From positions 124,001-188,000 of the forward strand of contig CASEXH010000001.1 of NCBI GenBank assembly GCA_949291945.1: a DNA stretch of 64,000 nucleotides. Direction: 5' to 3'. Both the position numbers and the translations under genes were made by a program. Origin of the DNA: an uncultured Bacillota bacterium (GTDB taxonomy: Bacteria; Bacillota; Clostridia; Lachnospirales; Lachnospiraceae). Numbering within the stretch: the first letter of the stretch is position 1; each line of letters starts with the position of its first letter. This document shows positions 42,484-51,834 of this stretch, in pieces. The notes under the pieces are model-generated. The model did not search any database. It was not told where the DNA came from and worked only from the letters and a program-made list of their open reading frames with translations.

Positions 42484-43812
42484 TTATTCAAAAAATGTCT
42501 TTTGATTGTAATATTCTGTGCAAGGAATCATAATCTTTACATGGATTTCATTTTCTTTTTTCTTATGTTTAATCATCCCCTGATGTTTCTCAACAAAAAA
42601 CCTAAGTTTCCAGATCCTAAACTTTCCTTTGCAGGCCGTTTCCAGTGATAATATCATCTGATTTTTAACGGTGCCGCCAGAAAGGGCTATTTTTCTTTTT
42701 TGTTTGTCCACAGTAAGATTCTTCTCTATAGCTTCTTCCAGTAAAAGCATTAAAATCTCACTTAAATATTCACGTTTTACGGAGCCGCTGCGATAATTAC
42801 CAAAGAAAAAACTGCAGGTGATTCCACTTTCATTCGCTTTTTGTGAATAATAGTAAAGAATTGCGTCAATTTCCCATTCACTGCAAAAAACCCCTGCCTG
42901 AATATTATAATATTCCCGCTTTAACTGATTTAGGTAAGCTTCTACTCTTTCTCCTGAAAGGGCCCTTCCCTCCATCTTTTGTATTTCTTTCATCTGAGAA
43001 TCGATCAGCTTCTGGTTTTCCTCCATACTTTGGATCTGAGCATCTATGGCACGTTTATGGAGACTGAGAAATTCTTGCTGTCTTTTCAATAATCTATGTT
43101 CCTTCTCTAGTTTTTCCATATAAGTGATCCAACTCCAAGCTCCTGCTATTGCCGCCCCGGCAGCAAAGAGAAAAAAGATCAGCCAGATAAACCAGGACAT
43201 ATAGCTCATTTTATTTACGTAGCCATTCCACCAGGACATAATTCCCAGGAAAATATATGTTCCAGCAAAAATCATCCAGAATTTTCTATGTTTCAGTCCT
43301 CTATGCCTATTTTCCTTAAGCTTATCTTTAAAGAAAAAATATAGCGGTAAAAACACAGCATACATAACCAGGGGTATCAAAAAATCCAATGGCTGAAACG
43401 GTCCGCCGCTGAGAAGCAGGCTCTCTCGCCCTTCTGCGTAGTTTATCATTGCCAGGATAACTCCATTTAAAGCTACCGTATATATTTCTGCCGCCATAGA
43501 GGTAATTACAATTTTCAGAGCATCCCCTGTAAAGGTATAGAAGACAAAAATCCATACAATAATCGATTGAAAGGTAATAAGGATCTCATAACAATTATTC
43601 CATAACGCATTTTGTGAAATATATTCCTGAAAAATAATACCCCCTAAAAGATTTATGAAAATCCCTCTGACTAAAAGAACAAGAGCAAGGGGCAAAGGCG
43701 ACCGCTTTCTTTCTAAAGCTGCTAACTGGATAAAAAAAGCAATGGATACATTTGCTCCCAGAATCAAAGCTGTCCGAAAGGCAGTCTGCCATGGAAGCTG
43801 CTCTATATTCAT
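42484..43812 (-). CDS. multi-TM AgrC-like sensor pseudokinase
   Basis: 442 residues. Six to seven membrane segments in 1-232, a coiled-coil stretch (~232-285), then a GHKL-type region. It aligns with the downstream kinase (EKEHRLLK/EKENRLL, VEAYLNQLKREYYN/VRTYMEGLKKEYAG), so the two are paralogues. Here the phospho-acceptor RHD is replaced by QKL (Lys 268), the N-box LLDNAIEA by LLEEAIEK (Glu 360), and no glycine-rich ATP lid is seen. It is therefore predicted to sense but not to phosphorylate. It overlaps the kinase gene by four bases, which suggests a fixed stoichiometry. Confidence 0.78.
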   Translation of the reverse strand: MNIEQLPWQTAFRTALILGANVSIAFFIQLAALERKRSPLPLALVLLVRGIFINLLGGIIFQEYISQNALWNNCYEILITFQSIIVWIFVFYTFTGDALKIVITSMAAEIYTVALNGVILAMINYAEGRESLLLSGGPFQPLDFLIPLVMYAVFLPLYFFFKDKLKENRHRGLKHRKFWMIFAGTYIFLGIMSWWNGYVNKMSYMSWFIWLIFFLFAAGAAIAGAWSWITYMEKLEKEHRLLKRQQEFLSLHKRAIDAQIQSMEENQKLIDSQMKEIQKMEGRALSGERVEAYLNQLKREYYNIQAGVFCSEWEIDAILYYYSQKANESGITCSFFFGNYRSGSVKREYLSEILMLLLEEAIEKNLTVDKQKRKIALSGGTVKNQMILSLETACKGKFRIWKLRFFVEKHQGMIKHKKKENEIHVKIMIPCTEYYNQKTFFE

Positions 43813-44546
43813 AGTTTTTCCTTTCCATAAAGGGATATCCGATCAATTATAATTCCCTTCTGCCGATCTTCTTTTATCTCCCTGATCCCATGATACTTTT
43901 CTACAAGACTGTCAATAATCTTTGTACCGATCCCATGTTCACTCTTTCTGCTCTTTTGTGTATTAAAATTAAATTCTTCTTCTGAAGATATACAATTTTC
44001 AATTTTAATCTTTATTTTTTCTTCCCTCTTTTCCATATAAAACCAGATTCCTCTTCTCTCCTCATCTGTACATCTCTGATTTGCTTCGATTGCATTGTCC
44101 AAAAGATTACAGAGCAATCCTACCATATCTACTTCCTCAATCTCTGAATAAAAACAGTCCTCAACAGAAATCTCTATGGGAATCCCCAGTTCCCGGCACT
44201 GGTCTGCTTTCGTATCCAGAATGGATTCCAAAATCTCATCTCTGCAAAAATTCTTTTTCTTTAACCCTGCATACTCTTTTTTCAGTCCCTCCATGTAAGT
44301 CCTGACCTCTCCTTCGTCCAATCGTTCTGCAAGCAGTTTTTCCAACGTCTGGATATGTTTTGCTAAATCATGGCGATATCGTCTGGAAGCTTCCACCCTT
44401 TTTTGTGTTTCCTGGTAAAACTCCCTTGCCGTATCCATATAGGCAACTAAAAGACGATTTTCCTTTTCCAGCATTTTCATCTTCATGCCATAAAAAAGGA
44501 GAAGCAGCGTAGCCAGCAAAAGAACCACCGTTCCCAAGATCAGCAT
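43809..44546 (-). CDS. one-TM GHKL histidine kinase
   Basis: 245 residues with a single N-terminal membrane segment (2-20) and no sensor domain. The catalytic features are intact: YRHDLAKH with His 59, N-box NLLDNAIEAN (Asn 147/151), and G-box EHGIGTKI. It belongs to the AgrC/LytTR-associated group. Lacking a sensor, it probably forms a heteromer with the multi-TM pseudokinase encoded next to it and phosphorylates the LytTR regulator encoded just upstream. Confidence 0.88.
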   Translation of the reverse strand: MLILGTVVLLLATLLLLFYGMKMKMLEKENRLLVAYMDTAREFYQETQKRVEASRRYRHDLAKHIQTLEKLLAERLDEGEVRTYMEGLKKEYAGLKKKNFCRDEILESILDTKADQCRELGIPIEISVEDCFYSEIEEVDMVGLLCNLLDNAIEANQRCTDEERRGIWFYMEKREEKIKIKIENCISSEEEFNFNTQKSRKSEHGIGTKIIDSLVEKYHGIREIKEDRQKGIIIDRISLYGKEKL

Positions 44547-44579
44547 ATCTTCTTCTCCTTTCCATTAACATTACATTTT

Positions 44580-45290
44580 TCATACTGTTTGAGTCATAGC
44601 CCAGCGCATAAAAGCCATCTTTACCCTTTTCATATGACTTCTGCTTATCATGATCTTTGTACCGTTTTTCAGAATAAAGCAGCCCTTGCCCAATTCACGT
44701 ACAGCAGGCATGTATACAATATAACTGTTATGGCAGCGGACAAAATCCACTTCTGACAGTTTCACCATAACATACTTCAATTTATCCCATATCTCATAGT
44801 TTCCCCACACAGTTACAATCCTGGTTACTCTTCCACTTCGTTCGAAATACAGAATATCCTCCGGAGCCAGGATTACCTCTTTTCCTCCGATCACAGAAAA
44901 AACCAGTCTTTTTGACTTTTGTTCTATTGTGTGCAGGATTTTTCCGAAAACTTCTCCGATCCTGTCCTGGAACTGTTCCTTTAAGACGAAAAAGGTATGA
45001 TCTGTATGATAAGTTTCTGTTGCATAACTAAGATAGTTGGTAAGATATATAATCTGGCAGTTTTCCCATTTCCGATTAATTTTTCCCGCTAAAACAATAC
45101 CATTTTCTTCTCCCAGATCCACATCCATAAAAATAGCCTCCAGTGGATCTCCCTCATAGAATTCCAGGCTCTCCCCCTGGGGAAAATATAAAACATCTAT
45201 TTTAGTATCTGTTCTTTTTCCATATCCCTCAATAATTTCTTTCGCTCTCTGATACCATTTACAGTCATCATCACAAATTCCCACTCTCAT
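44580..45290 (-). CDS. LytTR-family response regulator
   Basis: 236 residues. Receiver domain 1-120 with acidic pocket Asp 7-9, phospho-acceptor Asp 56 in IFMDVDLG, and switch Thr in YLTNY; LytTR DNA-binding domain 130-230 (ILYFERSGRVTRIVT, FVRCHNSYIVYM, ISRSHMKRV). First gene of the cassette. It probably controls the downstream LCP, sortase and SPKTG-protein genes and its own operon. No peptide pheromone or AgrB-like gene was found nearby. Confidence 0.92.
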   Translation of the reverse strand: MRVGICDDDCKWYQRAKEIIEGYGKRTDTKIDVLYFPQGESLEFYEGDPLEAIFMDVDLGEENGIVLAGKINRKWENCQIIYLTNYLSYATETYHTDHTFFVLKEQFQDRIGEVFGKILHTIEQKSKRLVFSVIGGKEVILAPEDILYFERSGRVTRIVTVWGNYEIWDKLKYVMVKLSEVDFVRCHNSYIVYMPAVRELGKGCFILKNGTKIMISRSHMKRVKMAFMRWAMTQTV

Positions 45291-45341
45291 TACCGGTCTC
45301 TCCTGCTTTTATAAAAGTTTTTTCAAGGCCGATTTCCTTGA

Positions 45342-45366
45342 TATATTCTAAATTGTATATTCTAAT
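45342..45366. promoter_or_regulatory. direct repeats upstream of the response regulator
   Basis: TATATTCTAA occurs twice with a 14-base period, just downstream of an extended -10-like TGATATACT on the minus strand, and lies inside a larger TTGATATA/TATATCAA inverted repeat. The spacing is shorter than usual for LytTR sites, so the bound factor is uncertain. Confidence 0.4.
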
Positions 45367-45480
45367 CTAGTATATCAAATCCTTTACTGTCTAAAAGTAT
45401 CTCATGCAAAATTTGTCGTTACAATGTAATATTTTGTATGTTTTTGTAAATCATACCTAACAAGTATTATTATATCATAT

Positions 45481-45518
45481 AAAAAGAGACCAGCTTTCTA
45501 TACCTGCCAGTCTCTTTT
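45481..45518 (-). terminator. hairpin terminator between ribF and the cassette
   Basis: AAAGAGAC-TGGC pairs with GCTG-GTCTCTTT; on the minus strand it is followed by TTTTTAT. It ends the truB-ribF transcript before the cassette. Confidence 0.85.
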
Positions 45519-45536
45519 GTATGTCTGTTCAATATT

Positions 45537-46457
45537 CTAATCTTCCCCAAAAAAGTCTTTTCCCTTCTGGATATCTTTTATCATCTGGCTTTTCAGTTCT
45601 TCCAAAGATGAAAATTTTATCTCCGGCCGCAGATAGCGGTAAAACTTCACCTCTGCCTCCTGACCGTACAGATCTGTATTACAGGAAAACAGATAGGTCT
45701 CCACTCCCAGGAAATTTTCCTTGACCGTAGGTTTATACCCTACGTTTGTGATTCCCTGGTAAGTTTTCTCCTGGATAATGGATTCTGTAATATATACTCC
45801 ATTAGGCGGAAGTTTTTTTTCGGGGGGCGGTATGAGATTCGCTGTAGGGATTCCTATGGTCCTGCCCAGCTGTCTGCCATGAACGATCTCTCCTTTTGTG
45901 AAATAGGAATACCCCAGGAGCTGATTTACTTCCTCTATATGCCCTTGTTCCAATTCTTCCCGGACATAGGTGCTGCTGATATCTCTGCCCTTATACTTTT
46001 CTTTTTTCAGGATTTCCGTATAAAATCCATATTTCTCCCCTAATTCTCTCAAAAGCTGCGGGGTTCCCTTCCGCTGATAGCCAAACCGGAAATCCGGTCC
46101 TACTGCCAGATACATTCCATGGAGTCTGTCCACCAGGTATTCTTTTACGAAAGATTCCGGCTCCATATGCATCAGTTCTTCTGTAAATGGGCATTCAGCC
46201 AGAATATCCACCCCCAGATCTTCCGCCAGTTCCCGCCGCTCTTCATAAGTGAGAAGATACTTCGGCGGTGTATGCAGAATATAGGATCTTGGAGAAACAT
46301 CAAAAGTAAACACTACCGCTTTACAGTCGTCCCTTCTCTGTTCTTTAATGTTCTCTATCAGCTTTTGGTGCCCTCTGTGAAGGCCGTCAAATTTTCCCAG
46401 AGTAATGCAGCTTCTGATACTCTGATCCAGATGAGGTACCTGCGTCGTGTAGATCAT
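45537..46457 (-). CDS. ribF: bifunctional riboflavin kinase / FAD synthetase
   Basis: Makes FMN and FAD from riboflavin. 306 residues: an N-terminal FAD synthetase domain (TLGKFDGLHRGHQ nucleotidyl-transferase motif, VGPDFRFGYQRKG, ISSTYVREELEQG) and a C-terminal riboflavin kinase domain from ~180 (GRTIGIPTANL). The start overlaps the truB stop by four bases. It ends the conserved nusA-to-ribF block; in many Clostridia rpsO would follow directly. Confidence 0.96.
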   Translation of the reverse strand: MIYTTQVPHLDQSIRSCITLGKFDGLHRGHQKLIENIKEQRRDDCKAVVFTFDVSPRSYILHTPPKYLLTYEERRELAEDLGVDILAECPFTEELMHMEPESFVKEYLVDRLHGMYLAVGPDFRFGYQRKGTPQLLRELGEKYGFYTEILKKEKYKGRDISSTYVREELEQGHIEEVNQLLGYSYFTKGEIVHGRQLGRTIGIPTANLIPPPEKKLPPNGVYITESIIQEKTYQGITNVGYKPTVKENFLGVETYLFSCNTDLYGQEAEVKFYRYLRPEIKFSSLEELKSQMIKDIQKGKDFFGED

Positions 46458-47434
46458 ATCTGCTCCTTTCCAGCTTCTGGCAGATCCGGGACAGTCCCGT
46501 TTTTGTTCTCAGAAGACTTCTGAGAAAACTTTGACAGTGAGCGGAAATCCTGGAAAGAAGAAAAGATCGCCTCTGGCTTATACTGTCCTCTCTCTTTCTG
46601 CCACTGATAAACCCCTATGAAGATTCCGCTGCTGTGATACACACGCACCCGCTCTCCCGGAACCGTGCCTTTCCATGGAAGAGGATTTCCATTCTCCAGC
46701 ATTTTATCAAATTTCCGGCCCGCCCGGATCTTCGGACAATCCGGAAACATCTGGTCAGGCAGGAGAATATGCTCCTCCAGACAGCCTTTGGCTGCCAGCT
46801 CTTCGATCTGAGAAAGCTTCAGGCTGTCCTCTATAGAAAACTGGTCCACTCTGGTCCGCAAAAGACTTTCCATACAGCCCTTACAGCCCAATTTCTCTCC
46901 TATGTCATGACACAGAGTCCGTATGTAAGTTCCTTTTGAACAGGTAACTTCTATGGTGACCAGAGGAAGTTCCATGGACAGGATCTTTATCTCGTAAAAA
47001 GTCACCGGACGAGGCTTTCTCTCTACCTCTTTTCCTTCTCTGGCCAGCTCATAAAGCTTTTTCCCACCCACTTTCAAAGCGGAATACATAGGCGGGATCT
47101 GCATCTGCTCTCCCACAAAACTTCTGATACAGTTTTCCACTTCTTCTGTGGTAACCTCTACAGGACAGCGGCTTATAACCTCTCCCGTCATATCCTGGGT
47201 ATCTGTCTCAATTCCCAGATGAAGGACCGCCTGGTAGGTCTTTCTCTTATCTGTCAGCATGCCGCAGAGCTTCGTGCCCCTTCCCAGGCATACCGGCAGC
47301 ACTCCCTGAGCCTCCGGATCCAGAGTCCCTGTATGTCCGATTTTTTTCTGCTTCAGGATTCCCCTCAGCTTTGCCACCACATCATGGGAAGTATATCCCT
47401 TTTCTTTATAAACATTCAGAACTCCGTTGATCAT
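46454..47434 (-). CDS. truB: tRNA pseudouridine-55 synthase
   Basis: Isomerises U55 in the T loop of tRNA. 326 residues with GVLNVYKEKGYTSHDVV, the catalytic Asp in GHTGTLDPEAQGVLP, and CSKGTYIRTLCHDIG. It overlaps nrnA upstream and ribF downstream by four bases each. The last ~35 residues (FSSFQDFRSLSKFSQKS) extend past the usual PUA-like end and are not conserved. Confidence 0.96.
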   Translation of the reverse strand: MINGVLNVYKEKGYTSHDVVAKLRGILKQKKIGHTGTLDPEAQGVLPVCLGRGTKLCGMLTDKRKTYQAVLHLGIETDTQDMTGEVISRCPVEVTTEEVENCIRSFVGEQMQIPPMYSALKVGGKKLYELAREGKEVERKPRPVTFYEIKILSMELPLVTIEVTCSKGTYIRTLCHDIGEKLGCKGCMESLLRTRVDQFSIEDSLKLSQIEELAAKGCLEEHILLPDQMFPDCPKIRAGRKFDKMLENGNPLPWKGTVPGERVRVYHSSGIFIGVYQWQKERGQYKPEAIFSSFQDFRSLSKFSQKSSENKNGTVPDLPEAGKEQI

Positions 47435-48399
47435 GATGTCTGGCTTCTCTCTTTAAGCTGTTTTGCAATGGGCCGGGTAAGATTATTGATCACATCATAA
47501 ACCGATCCCTGCATGGTGCAGCCGGCAGCTTTTACATGACCGCCGCCGCTGAAATATGAAGCCACTGCATTTACATCAACGTTGCCGTTAGAGCGAAGGC
47601 TGACTTTGAATTCCTGGGTTTTCACTTCATAGATAAAAATGGCAACTTCTACCCCCTTGGTCACCCGCAGCTGCTGAACAATACCGTCCAGGTCTTTAGG
47701 TTCCACTCCATAGAATTCCATATCCCGCTTTCTGATATAGCCGACGATCACCTTGCCTCCCATAATCAATATACTTTCCATCAGGCATCTTCCCAGGATC
47801 TGATTCTGGACATAGGACTTCTCATAGAAAGATTTGTCAATGATCCTGGAAAAATTGATTCCCATTTCCATCAGTTCTGCAGCGATCCGCATGGTCTGGG
47901 GAGATGTGCAGGAATACTGAAATACTCCTGTGTCATGAACGATTCCCGTATAGATAGCCTCTGCTGCTTCTGCAGTGATCTTCTCCTTTTCCAGTAGGGT
48001 ATACAACAATTCCGAAGCAGAACTGAGCTCAGGCTTTATGATGTTCACTTCTCCGAATCCTTTGTTGCTTATATGATGATCAATGCATACTGTCTTTTTG
48101 GCGCTTTCATAGCCTGCAAGAGCCACACCGATACGGTTTTTTTCGCTGGTATCCAAAATAAAGAAGACATCATATTTTTTCTTTTCATCATACTCTGTCT
48201 TGATCTGGTCCAGGTCCCTGATAAAAGAGAATCCCGCTTTGGGTTCTTCCAGGTACACATCTGTCTCGATCTCCGGGTAGTTGGCTTTTAAATAAAGGTA
48301 AAGTCCCATGCAGGCTCCCACACAGTCCCCGTCAGGGCGGACATGTCCTGCAATTCCCACAGTCTTAACATCTTTTAATTCACTGGTTATCTTCTCCAT
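47431..48399 (-). CDS. nrnA: oligoribonuclease / pAp phosphatase (NrnA type)
   Basis: DHH-DHHA1 phosphoesterase that degrades very short RNAs and may dephosphorylate 3'-phosphoadenosine 5'-phosphate. 322 residues with GHVRPDGDCVGA, the DHH motif in VCIDHHISN, and the C-terminal GGGHVKAAGC. Its start overlaps rbfA by 20 bases, and its end overlaps truB. Confidence 0.93.
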   Translation of the reverse strand: MEKITSELKDVKTVGIAGHVRPDGDCVGACMGLYLYLKANYPEIETDVYLEEPKAGFSFIRDLDQIKTEYDEKKKYDVFFILDTSEKNRIGVALAGYESAKKTVCIDHHISNKGFGEVNIIKPELSSASELLYTLLEKEKITAEAAEAIYTGIVHDTGVFQYSCTSPQTMRIAAELMEMGINFSRIIDKSFYEKSYVQNQILGRCLMESILIMGGKVIVGYIRKRDMEFYGVEPKDLDGIVQQLRVTKGVEVAIFIYEVKTQEFKVSLRSNGNVDVNAVASYFSGGGHVKAAGCTMQGSVYDVINNLTRPIAKQLKERSQTS

Positions 48400-48775
48400 C
48401 TTCCTGCACCTCCTGTGCGTCTTCTTTTTTGCTCACTTCATCAATGAGTTTCGACATGGCAACACCGTACTCGATGGATTCGTCCAGGATAAAACGAATT
48501 TCGGGGGTGTTCCGGAGATTTATGGTTTTCGCCAGCTGTCTGCGGATATACCCTTCGGCATTTTTTAAGCCCTGAAGGGTATTCCTTTTTTCTTCTTCAT
48601 CTCCCAGTACGCTGATATACGCCCTGCATGTTTTCAGATCCGGCGCAACCTCCACAGACGTCACCGAGGTCATGGGATGGATGCGGGGATCTTTGATCCC
48701 GCCCCGGATCAGATTGGCCAGTTCATGCTGGACTTCTGCATTGATCCGGGTATTTTTTATACTGTTTTTTCTCAT
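48380..48775 (-). CDS. rbfA: ribosome-binding factor A
   Basis: Helps mature the 5' end of 16S rRNA in the 30S subunit. 131 residues, KH-like fold, with VQHELANLIRGGIKDPRI, TSVTSVEVAPDLKTCRAYISVLG and LNLRNTPEIRFILD-type ending (here INLRNTPEIRFILDES). The short acidic tail (SKKEDAQEVQEDGEDNQ) is family-variable. It lies 21 bases after infB. Confidence 0.95.
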   Translation of the reverse strand: MRKNSIKNTRINAEVQHELANLIRGGIKDPRIHPMTSVTSVEVAPDLKTCRAYISVLGDEEEKRNTLQGLKNAEGYIRRQLAKTINLRNTPEIRFILDESIEYGVAMSKLIDEVSKKEDAQEVQEDGEDNQ

Positions 48776-48796
48776 AATTTCCTTCCCGGTTTCGGC

Positions 48797-51499
48797 CTAC
48801 CTTGGCACTTCCACCATGATGTAGGCTTCTACCTGATCTTCTTCTTTAATGTCATTGAAACCTTCAAAGACAAGACCGCATTCATAGCCTGCCTTAACTT
48901 CTTTCACATCATCTTTAAACCGCTTCAGAGAAGCCAGCTCTCCTTCGTAGATCTGCTCTCCTTCTCTGGAAATACGAACCTTGCAGTTTCTCTGGAATAT
49001 ACCGTCTGTCACATAAGAACCGGCAATATTTCCTACACCGGAGGCTTTGAAGATCTGACGGATTTCTGCATGACCGATGACCTTTTCCTCATAAACAGGA
49101 TCCAGCATACCCTTCATGGCAGCTTCCACATCCTCAATAGCCTGGTAGATTACCTTGTAAAGTCTCAGATCCACACCCTCCTGCTCTGCAATGGATTTTG
49201 CAGTAGCGTCAGGTCTTACATTAAATCCGATAATGATCGCATTGGAAGCACTTGCCAGAGACACATCGGACTCATTGATAGCCCCTACGCCTCCGTGGAT
49301 CACTTTGACTACCACTTCTTCGTTGGACAATTTTACCAGGCTCTGTTTTACAGCTTCCACGGAGCCCTGTACATCAGCCTTAACAATAATAGGCAGTTCT
49401 TTCAGATTGCCTGCCTGAATCTGGCTGAAGAGGTCATCCAAAGACATTTTAGACTTAGTCTCTTCCAGAAGACGGTTTTTATTCTCAGATACAAAGGTTG
49501 CTGCAAAATGTTTTGCCTCTTTATCATTTTCTGTCACTACCAGGATTTCTCCTGCATTTGGAACATCATTCAATCCCAGGATCTCTACCGGAGTAGACGG
49601 GCCGGCCTCTTTTACTTTTCTTCCCTTATCATCGATCATAGCTCTTACTTTACCAGAGCAGGCTCCTGCAGCGATAAAGTCTCCAACATGAAGAGTACCT
49701 TTCTGTACCAGAATCGTAGCCACAGAACCTTTTCCTTTATCCAGTTTTGCTTCAATAACAAGACCTCTGGCCCTTCTGTTTGGATTTGCTTTCAGTTCCG
49801 CAACCTCTGCGGTCAGCAGGATCATTTCCAGAAGTGTGTCAATTCCTTCTCCGGTATGGGCGGAAACGGGCACAAAAATAGTACTTCCGCCCCAGTCCTC
49901 AGGAATCAGTTCATATTCGGAAAGCTCCTGTTTCACTCTCTCCACATTGGCACTTGGTTTATCAATCTTATTTATGGCTACAATAATTTCCACTCCTGCT
50001 GCCTTGGCATGATTGATTGCTTCAATGGTCTGAGGCATAACACCATCGTCGGCTGCAACTACCAGCACGGCAATATCTGTGGCATTGGCTCCTCTCATAC
50101 GCATAGCGGTAAAAGCTTCATGTCCCGGAGTATCCAGGAAAGTGATCTTCTGACCATTAATATCTACCATATAAGCGCCAATATGCTGGGTAATTCCTCC
50201 AGCCTCACGATCCGTCACATGAGTCTTCCGGATACAGTCCAGAAGGGAAGTTTTTCCATGGTCTACATGCCCCATAACACAGACTACCGGCGGTCTTGGA
50301 ACCAGGGTACTTTCTTCATCCTCTTCATCCTTTAACAACTCGCCAATCACATCTACCTTTTCTTCAGGCTCTGCGATAATGTCGTAGTCCAGGGCGATTT
50401 CCTGGGCCTTTTCAAAGTCGATCTCATGGTTTACAGTTACCATGATTCCTTCCATAAAAAGTTTCTTAACGATCACAGAAGGCTGCATCTTCATCTTATC
50501 AGCCAGCTCACGGATTGTCATCTTCTCCGGAAGTGTGATCTCTTTTACTTCTTCCTTCTTCTCTTCCTTTGGATGGGAGGAAGGCTTCTGGAGCTGAAGA
50601 GCTTTCGGAATCCTCTGGGTCTGACGGCGGCCGCCCTGATTCGGTCTTCTGCTCTGATTCTGATACTCGTCTCTTCTGTTGTCTTTCTTCTTATTTTCTC
50701 TGTTTGCCTTCCGGCTGTCTTTTTCTACAAATTCCAGATTCGGACTTTCAAATTTATTACTCTGCTCTCTTCTGGAATCTCCACGTCCCTCATTCTTTCC
50801 TCCGAAACGGCCCTGCTGGCGGTTTTCCCCGAAGGAACGGGAGCGGTTATCTCCATTATTAAAACGGCCCTGAGAGCGGTCTCCGTTATTGTTCTGACGA
50901 TTCTGGCGTTCTCCCCGATTGTTTGAATGATCCTGATTTCCGCCAAAGCGGCCGCCTTGACGTCCTTCACCACTGTTGTTCCGGTTATTGAAACGTCCCT
51001 CTCCATTGTTGTTGTGAAAACGGCCCTGCTGACGGTTTTCTCCACTATTTCCTGAACGGTTCTGACGATTTTCTCCATTCTGACTATTTGTTCTGCCATT
51101 ATTCGGACGGTTATTCCGGCTTTCCTGTCTCATACCCCCTGCATTGCCTCTGTTATCTCCCTGAGGATTTTCCCGGCGTTTATTGTCGCCTCTCTGTTCC
51201 TGTCCCTGTTTTGCCTGCTGCCGGGGTCTCTGCTTTCTCTCTGGCATATGGCTGGCGTTCTGAGGACGGAACACCTGGATAAATTTTTTCTTAGGACGTT
51301 CCCCTTCTCCCTGTTTTCCTGCGCTCTGGGCGGTAACATTTCCTTTCTTGAAATTCTCCCGGACCATCCGCAGATGTTCATCCTCTACATTGCTCATATG
51401 GCTGGTCAGATCTATATTTTTTGATTTCAGGAAATCTAAAACCTCTTTATTGCTTACATTCAATTCTTTTGCGAGTTCATAAACTCTCACTGTTGACAT
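48797..51499 (-). CDS. infB: translation initiation factor IF-2
   Basis: GTPase that places initiator tRNA on the 30S subunit. 900 residues. N-terminal IF2 domain ([21 protein letters not shown]), a ~250-residue low-complexity region rich in Asn, Arg, Gly and Gln (about 80-290), a second IF2_N domain ([21 protein letters not shown]), then the GTPase ([41 protein letters not shown]) and C-terminal domains. The disordered stretch is unusually long and repetitive but in frame. ylxQ ends 14 bases upstream. Confidence 0.97.
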   Translation of the reverse strand: MSTVRVYELAKELNVSNKEVLDFLKSKNIDLTSHMSNVEDEHLRMVRENFKKGNVTAQSAGKQGEGERPKKKFIQVFRPQNASHMPERKQRPRQQAKQGQEQRGDNKRRENPQGDNRGNAGGMRQESRNNRPNNGRTNSQNGENRQNRSGNSGENRQQGRFHNNNGEGRFNNRNNSGEGRQGGRFGGNQDHSNNRGERQNRQNNNGDRSQGRFNNGDNRSRSFGENRQQGRFGGKNEGRGDSRREQSNKFESPNLEFVEKDSRKANRENKKKDNRRDEYQNQSRRPNQGGRRQTQRIPKALQLQKPSSHPKEEKKEEVKEITLPEKMTIRELADKMKMQPSVIVKKLFMEGIMVTVNHEIDFEKAQEIALDYDIIAEPEEKVDVIGELLKDEEDEESTLVPRPPVVCVMGHVDHGKTSLLDCIRKTHVTDREAGGITQHIGAYMVDINGQKITFLDTPGHEAFTAMRMRGANATDIAVLVVAADDGVMPQTIEAINHAKAAGVEIIVAINKIDKPSANVERVKQELSEYELIPEDWGGSTIFVPVSAHTGEGIDTLLEMILLTAEVAELKANPNRRARGLVIEAKLDKGKGSVATILVQKGTLHVGDFIAAGACSGKVRAMIDDKGRKVKEAGPSTPVEILGLNDVPNAGEILVVTENDKEAKHFAATFVSENKNRLLEETKSKMSLDDLFSQIQAGNLKELPIIVKADVQGSVEAVKQSLVKLSNEEVVVKVIHGGVGAINESDVSLASASNAIIIGFNVRPDATAKSIAEQEGVDLRLYKVIYQAIEDVEAAMKGMLDPVYEEKVIGHAEIRQIFKASGVGNIAGSYVTDGIFQRNCKVRISREGEQIYEGELASLKRFKDDVKEVKAGYECGLVFEGFNDIKEEDQVEAYIMVEVPR

Positions 51500-51513
51500 A
51501 TATTGTCCTCCTT

Positions 51514-51834
51514 CTATTGCTCATGTCTTATCTTTTCAATTTTATTTATAATGGCCCTGGAAAAGTTTTCGTCTGTAAGTGCGAGAGACGCCCGGTATTC
51601 CTTTCCTATGGCCCTTCCCAACTCCTCCTTTGATCCAATAGTGTAAATCGGCACCCGATAATATCTGCACATATCATAAAAATTTTTTTTTGTATTCTCT
51701 GAAGCATCCCGGGCGGTTATCACCAGAAATGCCTTTCCGGTCTTTACTGCCTTCTCTGTGGCAAATTCACCGCTTACCACCTTTCCGGCTTTGGCTGCCA
51801 GGCCTGCAAGAGATAATTCTTCAGGTATTCTCAA
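51514..51834 (-). CDS. ylxQ: YlxQ, L7Ae-family RNA-binding protein
   Basis: L7Ae/L30e-fold protein, a family that binds kink-turn RNA; its role between infB and nusA is not settled. About 106 residues with [31 protein letters not shown]. The start is placed at a TTG (51834) with AAGGAG ten bases upstream. An ATG at 51864 has no ribosome site and would overlap ylxR by 44 bases; the TTG start leaves a 14-base overlap and gives the usual length. Confidence 0.87.
   Translation of the reverse strand: MRIPEELSLAGLAAKAGKVVSGEFATEKAVKTGKAFLVITARDASENTKKNFYDMCRYYRVPIYTIGSKEELGRAIGKEYRASLALTDENFSRAIINKIEKIRHEQ

Noticed and set aside
42424..42648. Small hydrophobic plus-strand frame near the kinase genes as a pheromone precursor
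   Set aside because: It has no ribosome site, is mostly antisense to the pseudokinase gene, and lacks any AgrD-like pattern.
46458..46540. FMN riboswitch in front of ribF
   Set aside because: ribF overlaps truB by four bases, so there is no leader in which an aptamer could lie.
48677..50335. A 552-codon open frame on the plus strand opposite infB
   Set aside because: It lies wholly antisense to a clearly conserved gene, has no ribosome site or family resemblance, and follows from the codon use of infB. The same holds for the 563-codon frame at 57425-59116 opposite parE.
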